A stretch of DNA of 64,000 nucleotides from Nitrobacter hamburgensis X14 (GCF_000013885.1 NC_007964.1:3768001-3832000), one strand, 5' to 3'. Shown: positions 28,295 to 38,087, counted from the first letter of the stretch. The notes: a model not told the origin generated them from the sequence alone. Numbers and translations are program-made.

Positions 28295-28978
28295 TTATGC
28301 GTTGCCAGTGTCATTGACAGTGCCGGGCGTCGATGGTTTCGGTGACTCATCAATCGTCCGCTTGCGCCGCGAGTCAATTGTCGCTTGCGCCGCAGCAAGC
28401 GCCAGCCCATCGCCCATACTCGCCATCGTCGGATCGACATGTCCCGCCGGGGTTGGAGTGTCCCGCACTGCCACAACGCTACCCTCAAACTCAAGCGTCA
28501 TGCCGGCGAGCGGGTGATTGGTATCAACCACCACATACCCGTTATCCTCATCAACCTCGGTGACCAACACGTTCTCAACCCGACGCTCGTCGTCGCTATG
28601 CGCGAGAAAACACATACCCGGCTCTATTTGATCAACACCACCAAACGTTTCAGCCGGCACTCGCTGCTGCAACGCCTTGTCTCGTTCTCCGTAAGCCTCT
28701 TCGGGAGGCAAAATCACCTCGAAGCGCTCGCCCGCAACCTTGCCCTCGAGCGCTCGCTCGAGGGCAGGCAGGAGTCGCCCACTGCCCTGCTGATATTCCA
28801 ACGGTTCGTCGCCCCACACAGCAGATCGAATGTGACGGATCGTACCGTTGGTACGCAGCGTGTAGTTAATGGTCACGTATTTCCCGACGCTAACCCGCTC
28901 AGGCGCACCGAAATGCGCCGGAGCCGGTTCATGATCATGTTCGTGATCATGATCATGCGTCGCGAGATCACCTACCAT
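28295..28978 (-). CDS. nxrX: NxrX: SlyD-like FKBP peptidyl-prolyl isomerase of the nxr operon
   Basis: 227 aa. The His/Asp-rich N-terminus (THDHDHEHDHEP, residues 8-18) could bind metal. The FKBP part (YQQGSGRLLPALERALEG, then RFEVILPPEEAYGERD) is interrupted by an insert-in-flap domain ending in VVVDTNHPLAGMTLEFEGSV, as in SlyD. The start ATG at 28978 overlaps the nxrA stop codon (ATGGTAG), which couples translation to nxrA. In Nitrobacter this isomerase sits between the two large NXR subunits and is thought to assist their folding or metal-centre assembly; the second is inference. Confidence 0.92.
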   Translation of the reverse strand: MVGDLATHDHDHEHDHEPAPAHFGAPERVSVGKYVTINYTLRTNGTIRHIRSAVWGDEPLEYQQGSGRLLPALERALEGKVAGERFEVILPPEEAYGERDKALQQRVPAETFGGVDQIEPGMCFLAHSDDERRVENVLVTEVDEDNGYVVVDTNHPLAGMTLEFEGSVVAVRDTPTPAGHVDPTMASMGDGLALAAAQATIDSRRKRTIDESPKPSTPGTVNDTGNA

Positions 28979-31900
28979 TCCAACTTCTCCATCTTGCGCA
29001 CGACGACGTGGGTGTCGCGCGTTAAGATACCAGTCGGACCCCAATAGTTCCAGCCGTACGTGAACTGGGCATAGCCACCGGCCAGGAACAGCGGGTTGAT
29101 ACGAGTACGCGTCAGGCTGTTGTGTCCGCCGCCACGCCACTTACGCTCCTGCGATTTCGGAATGTACACCGTACGCTCGACCGCGTGGTAGTACATGCAG
29201 GTGCCAGGCTGAATTCGGCGGCTCACGTTGGCGCGGGTCACGACCACACCGTTGTCGTTGTAGACCTCGACCCAGTCGTTATCCTCGATCCCTACCTTCT
29301 CCGCGTCCCTGTCATTGATCCACACCGGATCCATGCCGCGAGACAACATCAACATGCGGTGGTTATCTTTGTAGGTCGAGTGAATGTTCCACTTTCCGTG
29401 CGGAGTGATGTAGTTCAGCACCAGAGAGCGGTCATCGACCCGGCTTTTCACGATATCGCCGGTCTTGCGCGGATTGAGCCGCGGCTTGTAGGTCGGTATG
29501 TGCTCGCCGAAATCAAGGTACCACTGGTGGTCGAGATACAGCGACTGCCGGCCGGTCAGCGTCCGCCAAGGCACCAGGCGCTCGACGTTCATACACCACG
29601 CCGAATACGCGCGACCGTCGTTAACCATGCCCGTCCAGCAGGGGCTCGTAATGATTCGCCTCGGTTGACGCGTAAGGTCATAGAACGTCGCCGCAACGTT
29701 GCGGTTAGGCTCAGCAAGGTCGACAAGCGGAAGACCGACGTGATGCTCCTCATTATGGAAGGCCTGGTAGCAAACCTCACCGTTCGCCTCCGGAGCACAC
29801 AGCAACACCGTGTTGCAGGCGTCGAGCACGTCCTCAAGGCTCGGATACCGTTTGCCACCCCACTCCACACACCGCATATGCCTCGGATCAGGCATCGGCA
29901 TGATGGGATTGTCGAGCATCTGGTCGTACTGCTTCTTGATCGGGATCTGCACCCCGACCGCAGAAATGCCGTCCTCCCGCGCCTTCGGTCCGAACGAGAT
30001 GAATTTGTTGTACAAATTCGCGTAGTCACGCTCGACCACCCGCACGTGCGGGAACGACTTGCCCGGTACCGCCTTGCACTCACCCAAGGACCAGTCGAGA
30101 ATCTCCGGCTGCGCCAACTCGTCCGGCGTATCGTGCATGAGCGGTTGAAGGACCACATCGCGCACCGGCTTGGAGAACGCCAGCGGAGCCAACTCACTGA
30201 CCTTCTTACCGATCAGCTTGAATATCTCCCAGTCCGTCTTGGATTCCCACACCGGCGGAACCGCCTGTCCCAGCACATGCAGGAACGAATGCAGGTCAGT
30301 CGTGTTGAGGTCGTTCTTCTCGTACCAGAACGCCGTCGGCAGCACGATGTCGGAGTAGAGCGACGTCGTATTCATGCGGAAGTTAAGGTCGATAACCAGG
30401 TCGTACTTTCCGCGCGGCGCCGTTTCATGATATTTTACTACCTGCGCCTTGCCCTTGGCTCGATCCTCGGCGATGGCGTTGTCGTGCGCCCCGAGGTAAT
30501 GCCGCAGGAAGAACTCATGCCCCTTGGCGCTCGACTGGATCGCGTTGCCGCGCCAGATGAACCACATCCGCGGCCAGTTCTCGGCAGCATCGGGGTCGTC
30601 GATCGCCATCTGAAGCTTCTTACTGACGACCTGATCGACAACATAAGTCTCGATATCCTGAACATTCTTCGCGCCAGACCGCTCGGCCTCAGCCGCAACT
30701 TCGATCGGATTGCGGTTAAAGTGCGGCGTGAACGGCATCCAGCCATTATGCACCGCCTTTGCCTCGAGGTCGATCGCATGACCCTTGGCCCATTTCGGAT
30801 TCGGCGCCGTCAGGCCGTACTCGGTAAACTCCTGTTCGTAGCGCCACTGACAGCTATGGGCGTAGTGCCAGGTCGACGACTGCACGAGCCGCGGCGGCTT
30901 GGCCCAGTCGAGAGCCAGCGCAACCGTGGCCCAAGGCGCAACGGGCGCAAGCTTTTCCTGGCCGACGTAGTGGTTGATACCACCACCGTTGACGCCGCAA
31001 CAACCGCACAGGATCAGAGCGACCGTAGCCGACCGGTAACAAAGGTTGTTGTAGTACCAGTGATTGGCGCTGGCGCCCACGATCACCATCGATTTGCCGT
31101 TGGTGAGTTCTGCGTTGGTCGCAAACTCACGCGCAAACCTGATCGCGGTTTCACGACCGATACCGGTATGGCGTTCCTGCCACGCCGGGGTATAGGGCGC
31201 ATCCTCGTCGTCATAGCTGGTCGCAAAAGCGCCTTCCAGGCCACGGCTGATGCCGAACTGGGACATCATGATGTCGAAGCCGGTCGCGCACAGAATCTCG
31301 CCCTTGTCCGTGGCGACGCGCTTCACCGGGACGCCTCGCGAGACGATACGTCCGTTCGCGAAATCGTCGAACCCAACCTGCACCACGTCATCGGATCGAT
31401 CGATAAAGCTCAGCACCGGATCGAGCGGACTGTTGTCCAGGGTGTCCTCGCCGGACAGGTTCCATTTACCGTGCACAGAACCCCAGCGGTCGCCGACCTG
31501 ACCCTTCGGCGCCCGTAGCTCGCCGCTGTTGGCGTCAAGCAACAGCATCTTCCAGTCGCCGTTCTCGACATCCTTGTAGCGAGGAACGCGGTTGGAACGC
31601 AGCAAGCGACCCGTCTTGTAGGTGTTGCCGTTGGACTCCAGTTCCACAAGGAACGGAAGGTCGGTGTAACGCTTGATGTAGTCGACAAAATAGGGAACCT
31701 GACGGTCGACGTAGTATTCCTTGAGAATGACGTGGTTGGCCGCCATCCACAACGCCGTGTCCTGTCCGGCCTGGATCGGAATCCATTCGTCGCAGTATTT
31801 GGCGATCTGGCTGAAGTCCGGCGAGAGAACCACGAACTTGGTTCCCTCGGTGCGCGCTTCCGAGATGAAGTGCACGTCGGGGGTACGCGTCATGTTCATG

Positions 31901-32616
31901 TTCGACGCCATCGAAACGATGAACTTGGAGTTGTACCAGTCCGCGCTTTCGCACACGTCGGTCTGATCGCCCCAGATTTCCGGGAACGAGGTCGGCAGAT
32001 CGGCGTACCAGTCGTAGAAGCTCATGAGCGAACCGCCCATAAGCGACAAAAAGCGTGTGCCGGCCGCGAACGACAGCATCGACATCGCCGGGATCGGCGA
32101 GAAGCCCATTATCCGGTCCGGCCCGTGCTTGCGCGCGGTGTGCAAGCTGGCAGCGGCAATCAGTTCGACCAGCTCTTCCCACTTGGCACGGCGGAAACCA
32201 CCCTTGCCGCGCGCCTTCTGAATGCGCGACCGCTTCTGCTCGTCTCCGATCAGCGCGCCCCAGGCCTGCACCGGATCGGCACTCGACGCCTTCGCTTCGC
32301 GCCACATGTCGAGAAGCGGACCGCGGATATAGGGATACTTCACCCTGATCGGGCTGTAGACATACCACGAGGCGGAGATGCCACGCTGGCAGCCTCGCGG
32401 CTCGTAAGGAGGCAGACTGCGCTCAAGGAGCGGATAGTCCGTCTGCTGCATCTCCCAGGTGATGATCCCGTCCTTGACGTAGATCGCCCAGGAGCAGCCA
32501 CCGGTGCAGTTGACGCCGTGCGTACTGCGGAAAACGTTATCGTGGGACCAGCGGTTGCGGTAGAACTCTTCCCACTTGCGCTCCCGGGGATTAACCAGGT
32601 CAAGAATCCAGCTCAT
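28972..32616 (-). CDS. nxrA: Nitrite oxidoreductase catalytic subunit NxrA (NarG-like)
   Basis: 1,214 aa molybdopterin (bis-MGD) enzyme. The FS0 [4Fe-4S] motif has His as its first ligand, as in NarG: H33, C37, C41, C76. The Mo ligand Asp is D202 in SFYDWYADLP, and the nitrate/nitrite-site surroundings (GDQTDVCESADWYNS) are conserved. There is no twin-arginine signal, so the active site faces the cytoplasm. It oxidises nitrite to nitrate, feeding electrons to NxrB and NxrI. Its ATG at 32616 overlaps the stop of the cytochrome c gene (TAATG). It is the energy-yielding enzyme of nitrite oxidisers. Confidence 0.97.
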   Translation of the reverse strand: MSWILDLVNPRERKWEEFYRNRWSHDNVFRSTHGVNCTGGCSWAIYVKDGIITWEMQQTDYPLLERSLPPYEPRGCQRGISASWYVYSPIRVKYPYIRGPLLDMWREAKASSADPVQAWGALIGDEQKRSRIQKARGKGGFRRAKWEELVELIAAASLHTARKHGPDRIMGFSPIPAMSMLSFAAGTRFLSLMGGSLMSFYDWYADLPTSFPEIWGDQTDVCESADWYNSKFIVSMASNMNMTRTPDVHFISEARTEGTKFVVLSPDFSQIAKYCDEWIPIQAGQDTALWMAANHVILKEYYVDRQVPYFVDYIKRYTDLPFLVELESNGNTYKTGRLLRSNRVPRYKDVENGDWKMLLLDANSGELRAPKGQVGDRWGSVHGKWNLSGEDTLDNSPLDPVLSFIDRSDDVVQVGFDDFANGRIVSRGVPVKRVATDKGEILCATGFDIMMSQFGISRGLEGAFATSYDDEDAPYTPAWQERHTGIGRETAIRFAREFATNAELTNGKSMVIVGASANHWYYNNLCYRSATVALILCGCCGVNGGGINHYVGQEKLAPVAPWATVALALDWAKPPRLVQSSTWHYAHSCQWRYEQEFTEYGLTAPNPKWAKGHAIDLEAKAVHNGWMPFTPHFNRNPIEVAAEAERSGAKNVQDIETYVVDQVVSKKLQMAIDDPDAAENWPRMWFIWRGNAIQSSAKGHEFFLRHYLGAHDNAIAEDRAKGKAQVVKYHETAPRGKYDLVIDLNFRMNTTSLYSDIVLPTAFWYEKNDLNTTDLHSFLHVLGQAVPPVWESKTDWEIFKLIGKKVSELAPLAFSKPVRDVVLQPLMHDTPDELAQPEILDWSLGECKAVPGKSFPHVRVVERDYANLYNKFISFGPKAREDGISAVGVQIPIKKQYDQMLDNPIMPMPDPRHMRCVEWGGKRYPSLEDVLDACNTVLLCAPEANGEVCYQAFHNEEHHVGLPLVDLAEPNRNVAATFYDLTRQPRRIITSPCWTGMVNDGRAYSAWCMNVERLVPWRTLTGRQSLYLDHQWYLDFGEHIPTYKPRLNPRKTGDIVKSRVDDRSLVLNYITPHGKWNIHSTYKDNHRMLMLSRGMDPVWINDRDAEKVGIEDNDWVEVYNDNGVVVTRANVSRRIQPGTCMYYHAVERTVYIPKSQERKWRGGGHNSLTRTRINPLFLAGGYAQFTYGWNYWGPTGILTRDTHVVVRKMEKLEW

Positions 32617-33596
32617 TAGTGTCTCCTCGGTGCATTCGTCCGGCCGCGGGGCCTATTACCGTCAGTTCCCTTAAACCTGCCTATCCAGCCGTCAGGATAC
32701 ATACCCGTAAACCAACCGCCGTTATATGGGCCGGAGCTTCGTCCGGTCGTGGGCGCAGCCATCATCGGACGCCGCACTCCATACTTTAATCGGTTCCGCC
32801 ATCTGAAGCCCGCGATTAGAAACAGGATCAGAGCACCGAGCCCGGTCAGACCCGCCAGTTGCCATATCGCCGAGGACGAGCGCACAGCCAGCCCTTCCTG
32901 AGAAAGGAAGGCAGCAACGTCGGCGCGTTCCTGCGGAGTCGGCGGCTGCTTCGTCCACACAGCTTTCATGGTCGGCGTGGGCAAGCCTGCAAGCCAGCCA
33001 TTAAGACCGGTCACTCCACCGAGGCGCTTTGCCACTTCGGTCAAATCAGGCCCAAGGTGTCCACCACCGAAAGCCCCGAGGCCGCCGGTGCTGTGACAGG
33101 CCATGCACGGCGGCCCACCATTGGCGAAACGATCATTGCCCGTGAACAGATCCTTGCCCTTCTCAGCATCACCCTTGAGAGCGGGCGCAGGCGCAGCCGT
33201 CGACGCAGCGCCGCCCGCAGCCGAACCCAGATATGCAAGGATTGAGTCAACGTCAGAGGCACTAAGCCCAAGGTTCGGCATCTCCATGCCGTTATACTTC
33301 TTGAGCAGCTCGATCGCGACCGGATCTTTTTTGGCGATCATTGCGTCTGGCGCCATGATCCACTCATGCAGCCACTCGTGCGAACGCTCTTTCGTGACGT
33401 TCTTCAGGTCGGGGCCTACGAGATCCCCACCACCGACGGAGTGACATGCATTGCACGTCTTCTCGTCGAATAACTTTTTACCTGCCGCTGCATCGGCCGC
33501 GTTAGCCACGGTCGGCAACGCTGCCCATATGGCTGTAGTCGTAACTAGCGCAACAAGAGGCAATATTTGCCGTGACGCTAGGGGCTTTTTGCTCAT
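32616..33596 (-). CDS. Diheme membrane-anchored cytochrome c of the nxr operon
   Basis: 326 aa. Signal peptide to about residue 33 (PTVANA-A), then two class I heme c domains with CNACH (48-52) and CMACH (164-168) and Met-containing ligand loops (NGMEMPNLG in the first domain). A helix at about 243-263 (SAIWQLAGLTGLGALILFLIAG) anchors it, leaving about 60 basic C-terminal residues in the cytoplasm. As first gene of the operon, translationally coupled to nxrA, it is the likely electron acceptor linking NXR to the cytochrome c pool and aa3 oxidase. That route is inference from context. Confidence 0.93.
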   Translation of the reverse strand: MSKKPLASRQILPLVALVTTTAIWAALPTVANAADAAAGKKLFDEKTCNACHSVGGGDLVGPDLKNVTKERSHEWLHEWIMAPDAMIAKKDPVAIELLKKYNGMEMPNLGLSASDVDSILAYLGSAAGGAASTAAPAPALKGDAEKGKDLFTGNDRFANGGPPCMACHSTGGLGAFGGGHLGPDLTEVAKRLGGVTGLNGWLAGLPTPTMKAVWTKQPPTPQERADVAAFLSQEGLAVRSSSAIWQLAGLTGLGALILFLIAGFRWRNRLKYGVRRPMMAAPTTGRSSGPYNGGWFTGMYPDGWIGRFKGTDGNRPRGRTNAPRRH

Positions 33597-33607
33597 GATC
33601 CCTCGTC

Positions 33608-33722
33608 CTCAGATCCATATGATCGGGCGGGCGTTAAGTTTATGGTAGAAAAACAGACGTTTCCCGCTCGTGACCCGCCGTTCTCAGATCCACATGATCG
33701 GCGACGGTAGGTTTATGCTAGA
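33608..33722 (-). promoter_or_regulatory. Imperfect 40-bp direct repeat upstream of the nxr operon
   Basis: CTCAGATCCATATGATCGG with a following GTTTATGGTAGA (33608-33648) recurs as CTCAGATCCACATGATCGG and GTTTATGCTAGA (33684-33722), offset by 76 bases. The proximal copy starts 12 bases from the cytochrome c start codon. It may be a tandem regulatory or promoter segment. Confidence 0.6.
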
Positions 33723-34193
33723 CTAGAATCGTTAGAAAGCGCAAGGGCGTTGATCTCACAAATGTGCATTTTTTTCGCGCGCGATTAAGCGCCGACTATC
33801 GTGTGATCAGCGAAAGAGCAGTCGCCGAGATCGATGCCCGATAACTCGTATATTCCCAGCCTGCGCGAGCGCATCGACAGCTTGGTGCGCAAGGCTCAGA
33901 TTGCGCTTCCTGCTCATCGGCTTATCAAGTACTTAATCGTAAATCGAGACAACGGCGCGACACGGCCACGGTGAGACCAAGTCTCCGCAATAGACGCGCT
34001 GCCATTGGCCGCGGCGCGGCAATGAGACGCAGACACAACTGCAGAACACAACTGCAGCGCAAATCCAGTCCCGTCGATCGTGGCGGACACACGGGCCATC
34101 GAAATGGCCGGCGATCCATCAATTACATTGAAGCCCGGCGCGGAATCCTCAATCATGTGCCGGAGTTCCCTCCCCACGGCCTAGGAGACCATC
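33723..34193. other. Region between the nxr promoter area and the phage-type gene
   Basis: About 470 bases. It contains one possible 46-aa frame at 33834-33974 (MPDNSYIPSLRERIDSLVRK, then AQIALPAHRLIKYLIVNR), which resembles the truncated start of a real protein but lacks a good ribosome-binding site. The sequence TTGATCTCACAAAT at 33751 only half matches an FNR/FixK site. Confidence 0.35.
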
Positions 34194-34940
34194 ATGGCTA
34201 AGTCGCACTTGCCCGCGTTCCTGCAGGACCATCCTGGTCTTGGCAGCCTTGGCAACGTGGAAGTGCCGCGACTGAAATTGCTTCAGGCCTCGTCGCCTGA
34301 GCTTGCACAATTCGAGGACGCCAGGCAGGGCGAGTTTTGGCACAGCCTGCTCGGCAAAAACATCGGACCGAGCATTCGCATCTGCCCGGTTTTTATCAAC
34401 TGGTGCTTCATTCTGTGGCGCCCGCGGGAGGCAGGCGGCGGAATTCTTGCTCGGGCCGACGACGGCAAGCATTGGACGCCCGCCGATACCGAGTTTACGG
34501 TCAAGCTCAAGAATGGCGACGACGTGACATGGCGGACTGGCCGTACGGTGGCGGCGTCGGGTCTGAATAAACGGGGCAGCTATAATCCGAACGACCCTAA
34601 TTCGCCGCCTGCCGCCGCGCGCATGTATTCGATCGTATGTTCATTTCCGGATCGGCAAAATTGGCCGCCTGCGGTGCTGACCTTGCAGCGGACGTCCGTC
34701 AAGGCGGCAACCAAGCTGATCGATCAATTGAGGGTTCTGCGCGCCCCGTCTTTTGGCGTGATTTTGGAAATGGCCTCGGTCAAGGACGAGTCGCCATCCG
34801 GTGAGTTTAACAACTACGCCTTTGAGCTGTACGGACCAGTAGAAGACAAACCGTTCTACGAGGAAAATTCCAGACAATATCGTTTTTTCATCGAACACGG
34901 CCTCAAGGTGAAAGACCTGGAGAGCGCGCAAGACGACTAG
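34194..34940 (+). CDS. Phage-type hypothetical protein
   Basis: 248 aa, start ATG at 34194 with AGGAGA upstream. No signal peptide or membrane span. The pattern (VEVPRLKLLQASSPELAQFE, FILWRPREAGGGILARADDG, SYNPNDPNSPPAAARMYSIV, then PAVLTLQRTSVKAATKLIDQL) resembles a family I remember from alphaproteobacterial prophages; I cannot name it with certainty. No other phage gene is next to it, so it is an orphan, perhaps left from an integration near the nxr operon. Its stop codon lies in the CTAG of a truncated family A repeat. Confidence 0.65.
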   Translation: MAKSHLPAFLQDHPGLGSLGNVEVPRLKLLQASSPELAQFEDARQGEFWHSLLGKNIGPSIRICPVFINWCFILWRPREAGGGILARADDGKHWTPADTEFTVKLKNGDDVTWRTGRTVAASGLNKRGSYNPNDPNSPPAAARMYSIVCSFPDRQNWPPAVLTLQRTSVKAATKLIDQLRVLRAPSFGVILEMASVKDESPSGEFNNYAFELYGPVEDKPFYEENSRQYRFFIEHGLKVKDLESAQDD

Positions 34941-35013
34941 AACCAGCCCGGCTTTGATGCAATCAAAGCCGGGCTCCCGCTTCTGATTCCATCGGAAGCG
35001 ATAAAGGCTCTAA
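34937..35013 (-). repeat. Truncated dispersed repeat, family A (copy 5)
   Basis: Minus-strand reading gives TTAGAGCC, then CGATGGAATCAGAAGCGGGA, the left half of family A, followed by the GCTTTGAT/ATCAAAGC inverted repeat seen in copy 1. The right half is missing. Confidence 0.65.
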
Positions 35014-35495
35014 ACCCAAGTGTCTAAAAGAGACGCCGCCCGGCAAGCCTGTGTAGCCCGGCGATCGACCTTTCCGTTCGCCCCCGCTTCACTCGAATAT
35101 GCCCCCTTCGCGGTCGATGGCGAACGCCAATGGATGGCGGACCGCGTATCCAATTCGGCCCCTCGATGAGCCCCGAGTCGTCTTTCGACAGCATCCACGA
35201 GAGCCTGTCCCGTTTCGTCGCCGGGGCCTGCTGCCGGCGACGCGCCGCCGACCGGCGGATGACCTGTCGCGGCCGGACACTGCAGTTCAGTATCCCGCGC
35301 AGACAATATCGATTGCGCCAGGAATCAATATATATGTCAATGACATACGCAGATACTGTATCGATCTGCACGACCCGCCCGCGATTTCAATTGACCTCGT
35401 GGTCCTACTCGGTACTCTCGAAATGCTGGAGAATGCATCGACCCATTCCGTTATAAGTCGCGACAGCACCCCTCCCTGTCCGAAGACCAATTGAT
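35014..35495. other. Region upstream of cyoB, where cyoA would be expected
   Basis: About 480 bases. I searched all frames for a quinol-oxidase subunit II (two membrane helices, cupredoxin domain) and saw none, not even a fragment. No convincing promoter or ribosome-binding site was recognised. Confidence 0.5.
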
Positions 35496-37472
35496 ATGTT
35501 CGGTAAGCTGACGATTGACGCCCTGCCGTTTTATAGCGGCATCGCCATGGCAGGTGCGCTGACCGTCGTGTGCGGCGTGCTGGGCGTGGTCGTGCTCATC
35601 ACGTGGCTCGGCCGATGGCGCTATCTGTGGACCGAATGGCTGACGAGCCTCGACCACAAGAAAATCGGCATCATGTACGTGGCACTGGCGCTGATCATGC
35701 TGGTGCGCGGCGTCATCGACGCCCTGATGATACGGACCCAGCAGGCGTTCGCATTCGAACCGCACGGCTATCTGCCGCCGGAGCATTTCGATCAGATCTT
35801 CACGTCCCACGCCACCATCATGATGTTCTTCGTGGCGATGCCGTTTGTGCTCGGCCTGTTCAACATCGTCGTTCCGCAGCAGATCGGTGCGCGCCAAATG
35901 GCGTTTCCGTTCATGAACTCGGCGAGCCTGTGGCTGACCGCGTCCGGCGCCGCCCTGGTGATGATCTCGCTGGTTGTCGGCAAGTTCTCCACTGCCTACT
36001 GGACCGCTTACCCGCCCCAATCGGGAGTGCAACTCAGTCCGGGCGTCGGCGTCGACTACTGGATCTGGGCAATCCTGCTCAGCAGCGTCGGCGCGATGCT
36101 GAGCGGACTCAATTTTCTCGTCACCATCGTCAAGCGTCGCGCACCCGGCATGCGGCTGATGATGATGCCGCTGTTCACGTGGACGGCGCTATGCACCGGC
36201 ATATTGATAATATTCGCCTATCCGGCCTTGATCGTTGCCGCTGCACTGCTTGGTCTCGATCGCCATCTCGGCATGCACTTCTTCACCGGCGAAGGCGGCA
36301 ACGTCACGAACTATGTCAGCCTGTTCTGGATCTGGGGTCATCCCCACGTCTACATCCTGATTTTGCCGGCGTTTGGCATCTATTCCGAAGTCGTGGCAAC
36401 TTTCTCGGGCAGGCGATTGTCCGGCTACACCCCGCTCGTCTACTCCACCGTGGCCATCACCGCGCTCTCGTTCGTCGTCTGGCTGCACCATTTCTTCACC
36501 ATGGGTTCAGGCGCCGACGTGAACGCCTTCTTTGGCAGCGCGGCCCCGCTCATCGCCGTGCCGACAGTCGTGACGATCGTCGGCTGGTTGCTCACGATGT
36601 ATCGCGGCCGCGTGCAATTCTCGGTGCCGATGCTGTTTACGCTTGGGTTTGTCATAACGTTCCTCGTAGGCGGCATGACCGGCTTTTTGTTCGCGGTCGC
36701 ACCGTCTGATATGCACAACACCACTTTCCGGGTGGCGCATTTCCACAATTTGCTGATCCCCGGCGCGCTGTTCGGCTATTTCGCCGGCTACCAGTATTGG
36801 TTTCCCAAAGCGTTCGGCTTTCGTCTCGAGGAAAAGTGGGGCCGACGAGCCTTCTGGTGCTGGATCATCGGCTTCTGTCTGGCCTTCATGCCGCTGTATG
36901 TTCTCGGCCTCATGGGCATGCCGCAGCGCCTCAATCGCAACGCTGTCGCCGACTGGCAGCCGTATCTCATCGTCGCCCAATTCGGCGTCCTCTTCATCAT
37001 GTGCGGCATCGCCTGCCTCGCCATCCAGATCGCCGTCAGCATCCGCGACCGCGCGGCGCTTGCAGGCTCGAGCGGCGATCCGTGGAACGGCAGGACACTC
37101 GAATGGGCGACCGCCTCGCCGCCGGCGGCCTACAATTTCGCCGTCGTGCCACAGGTGCATGGCATTGATTCATGGTGGACCATGAAGCAGACGCGAGCGG
37201 CGGACCGCGGACCCGCCCGCTTTCACGACATTATCATGCCCGACGATAGCGGTGCCGGAATCGTGCTTGGTGCGATGTCGTTCGTATTCGCCTTTGCAAT
37301 GATCTGGCAAATCTGGTGGCTGGCCGCCGTTGGAGGGCTGGGCATGTTTGCCGCGGCGCTGTCGCAGACGTTCCATGATCACGCCGAGCATCGCATCCCG
37401 GCGAGCGAAGTCGAAGCAATCGAGAGCCGCCGCGCTATATCCCCCGCACTCGCACTTGAGGCGCCGACGTGA
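35496..37472 (+). CDS. cyoB: Cytochrome bo-type quinol oxidase subunit I with altered proton channels
   Basis: 658 aa, colinear with E. coli CyoB (about 15 helices). Heme and copper ligands are present: H105 and H417 (low-spin heme), H415 (high-spin heme), H282, H331 and H332 (CuB), plus the cross-linking Y286. Quinol-site residues R71, D75, H97 and Q100 are kept. The proton-channel residues are not. GAR-Q134-MAFP replaces the D-channel Asp (E. coli D135). HP-H284-VY replaces the D-channel Glu (E286). PTVV-T360 replaces the K-channel Lys (K362). It overlaps cyoC. No cyoA precedes it. Confidence 0.9.
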   Translation: MFGKLTIDALPFYSGIAMAGALTVVCGVLGVVVLITWLGRWRYLWTEWLTSLDHKKIGIMYVALALIMLVRGVIDALMIRTQQAFAFEPHGYLPPEHFDQIFTSHATIMMFFVAMPFVLGLFNIVVPQQIGARQMAFPFMNSASLWLTASGAALVMISLVVGKFSTAYWTAYPPQSGVQLSPGVGVDYWIWAILLSSVGAMLSGLNFLVTIVKRRAPGMRLMMMPLFTWTALCTGILIIFAYPALIVAAALLGLDRHLGMHFFTGEGGNVTNYVSLFWIWGHPHVYILILPAFGIYSEVVATFSGRRLSGYTPLVYSTVAITALSFVVWLHHFFTMGSGADVNAFFGSAAPLIAVPTVVTIVGWLLTMYRGRVQFSVPMLFTLGFVITFLVGGMTGFLFAVAPSDMHNTTFRVAHFHNLLIPGALFGYFAGYQYWFPKAFGFRLEEKWGRRAFWCWIIGFCLAFMPLYVLGLMGMPQRLNRNAVADWQPYLIVAQFGVLFIMCGIACLAIQIAVSIRDRAALAGSSGDPWNGRTLEWATASPPAAYNFAVVPQVHGIDSWWTMKQTRAADRGPARFHDIIMPDDSGAGIVLGAMSFVFAFAMIWQIWWLAAVGGLGMFAAALSQTFHDHAEHRIPASEVEAIESRRAISPALALEAPT

Positions 37473-38086
37473 CCGACGCCGTCGTCACCGCCGATCACGG
37501 CGATGAAACAGAAGCCGAAACAGCCCAACGCGCCATCGAGGAGAAGACCTACGGCTTCTGGCTCTGCCTGATGGGCGACGCGATCGTCTTTGCGCTGCTG
37601 TTCGTAATCTTTGTGGCGATGGCGCATAGCACCGCTGACGGGCCTGCCGGACACACGTTATTCCGGCTCCCACGCATCTTTGCCGAAACCATGCTACTGC
37701 TGGCGAGCAGCGCGACCTTCGGATTCGCCAGCGTTGCGATCGCAGCCGGCCAACGTCGACGCACCGTGGTCTGGCTGGGCGTGACGTTCCTGCTCGGATT
37801 CGGCTTCGTCGCCATGGAGATTTCGGAATTCTATAGCATGGCCGTCGCCGACGCCGGCCCGTGGCGGAGTGGTTTTCTCTCGGCCTTCTTCACGCTGGTC
37901 GGCACCCACGGCGCTCACGTCAGCATCGGCCTGGTCTGGATCGTTCTCTTGGGATGCGAGGTCACAGTGCGCGGGCTGACCCCGTTTGCTGCCTCGCGCC
38001 TCTACCGGCTGGGCCTGTTCTGGCACTTCCTCGTTATCGTCTGGGTCAACATCTTCTCCCTCGTTTACCTGCCGGGGCTTCTCTAG
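37469..38086 (+). CDS. cyoC: Cytochrome bo quinol oxidase subunit III
   Basis: 205 aa with five membrane helices, the CyoC form of subunit III. YGFWLCLMGDAIVFALLFVIF, EISEFYSMAVADAGPWRSGFLSAFFTLVGTHGAHVSIGL and LFWHFLVIVWVNIFSLVYLPG are typical. The GTG start at 37469 overlaps the cyoB stop codon (GTGA), so the two are translationally coupled. Subunit III stabilises the oxidase core. Confidence 0.93.
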   Translation: MTDAVVTADHGDETEAETAQRAIEEKTYGFWLCLMGDAIVFALLFVIFVAMAHSTADGPAGHTLFRLPRIFAETMLLLASSATFGFASVAIAAGQRRRTVVWLGVTFLLGFGFVAMEISEFYSMAVADAGPWRSGFLSAFFTLVGTHGAHVSIGLVWIVLLGCEVTVRGLTPFAASRLYRLGLFWHFLVIVWVNIFSLVYLPGLL

Positions 38087-38087
38087 C

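Noticed and set aside
29122..31518. 798-codon open frame opposite nxrA
   Set aside because: Antisense shadow of a strongly conserved gene; no domain or start signals.
33751..33764. FNR/FixK-like site upstream of nxr
   Set aside because: Only the left half (TTGAT) fits; the right half is CAAAT rather than ATCAA.
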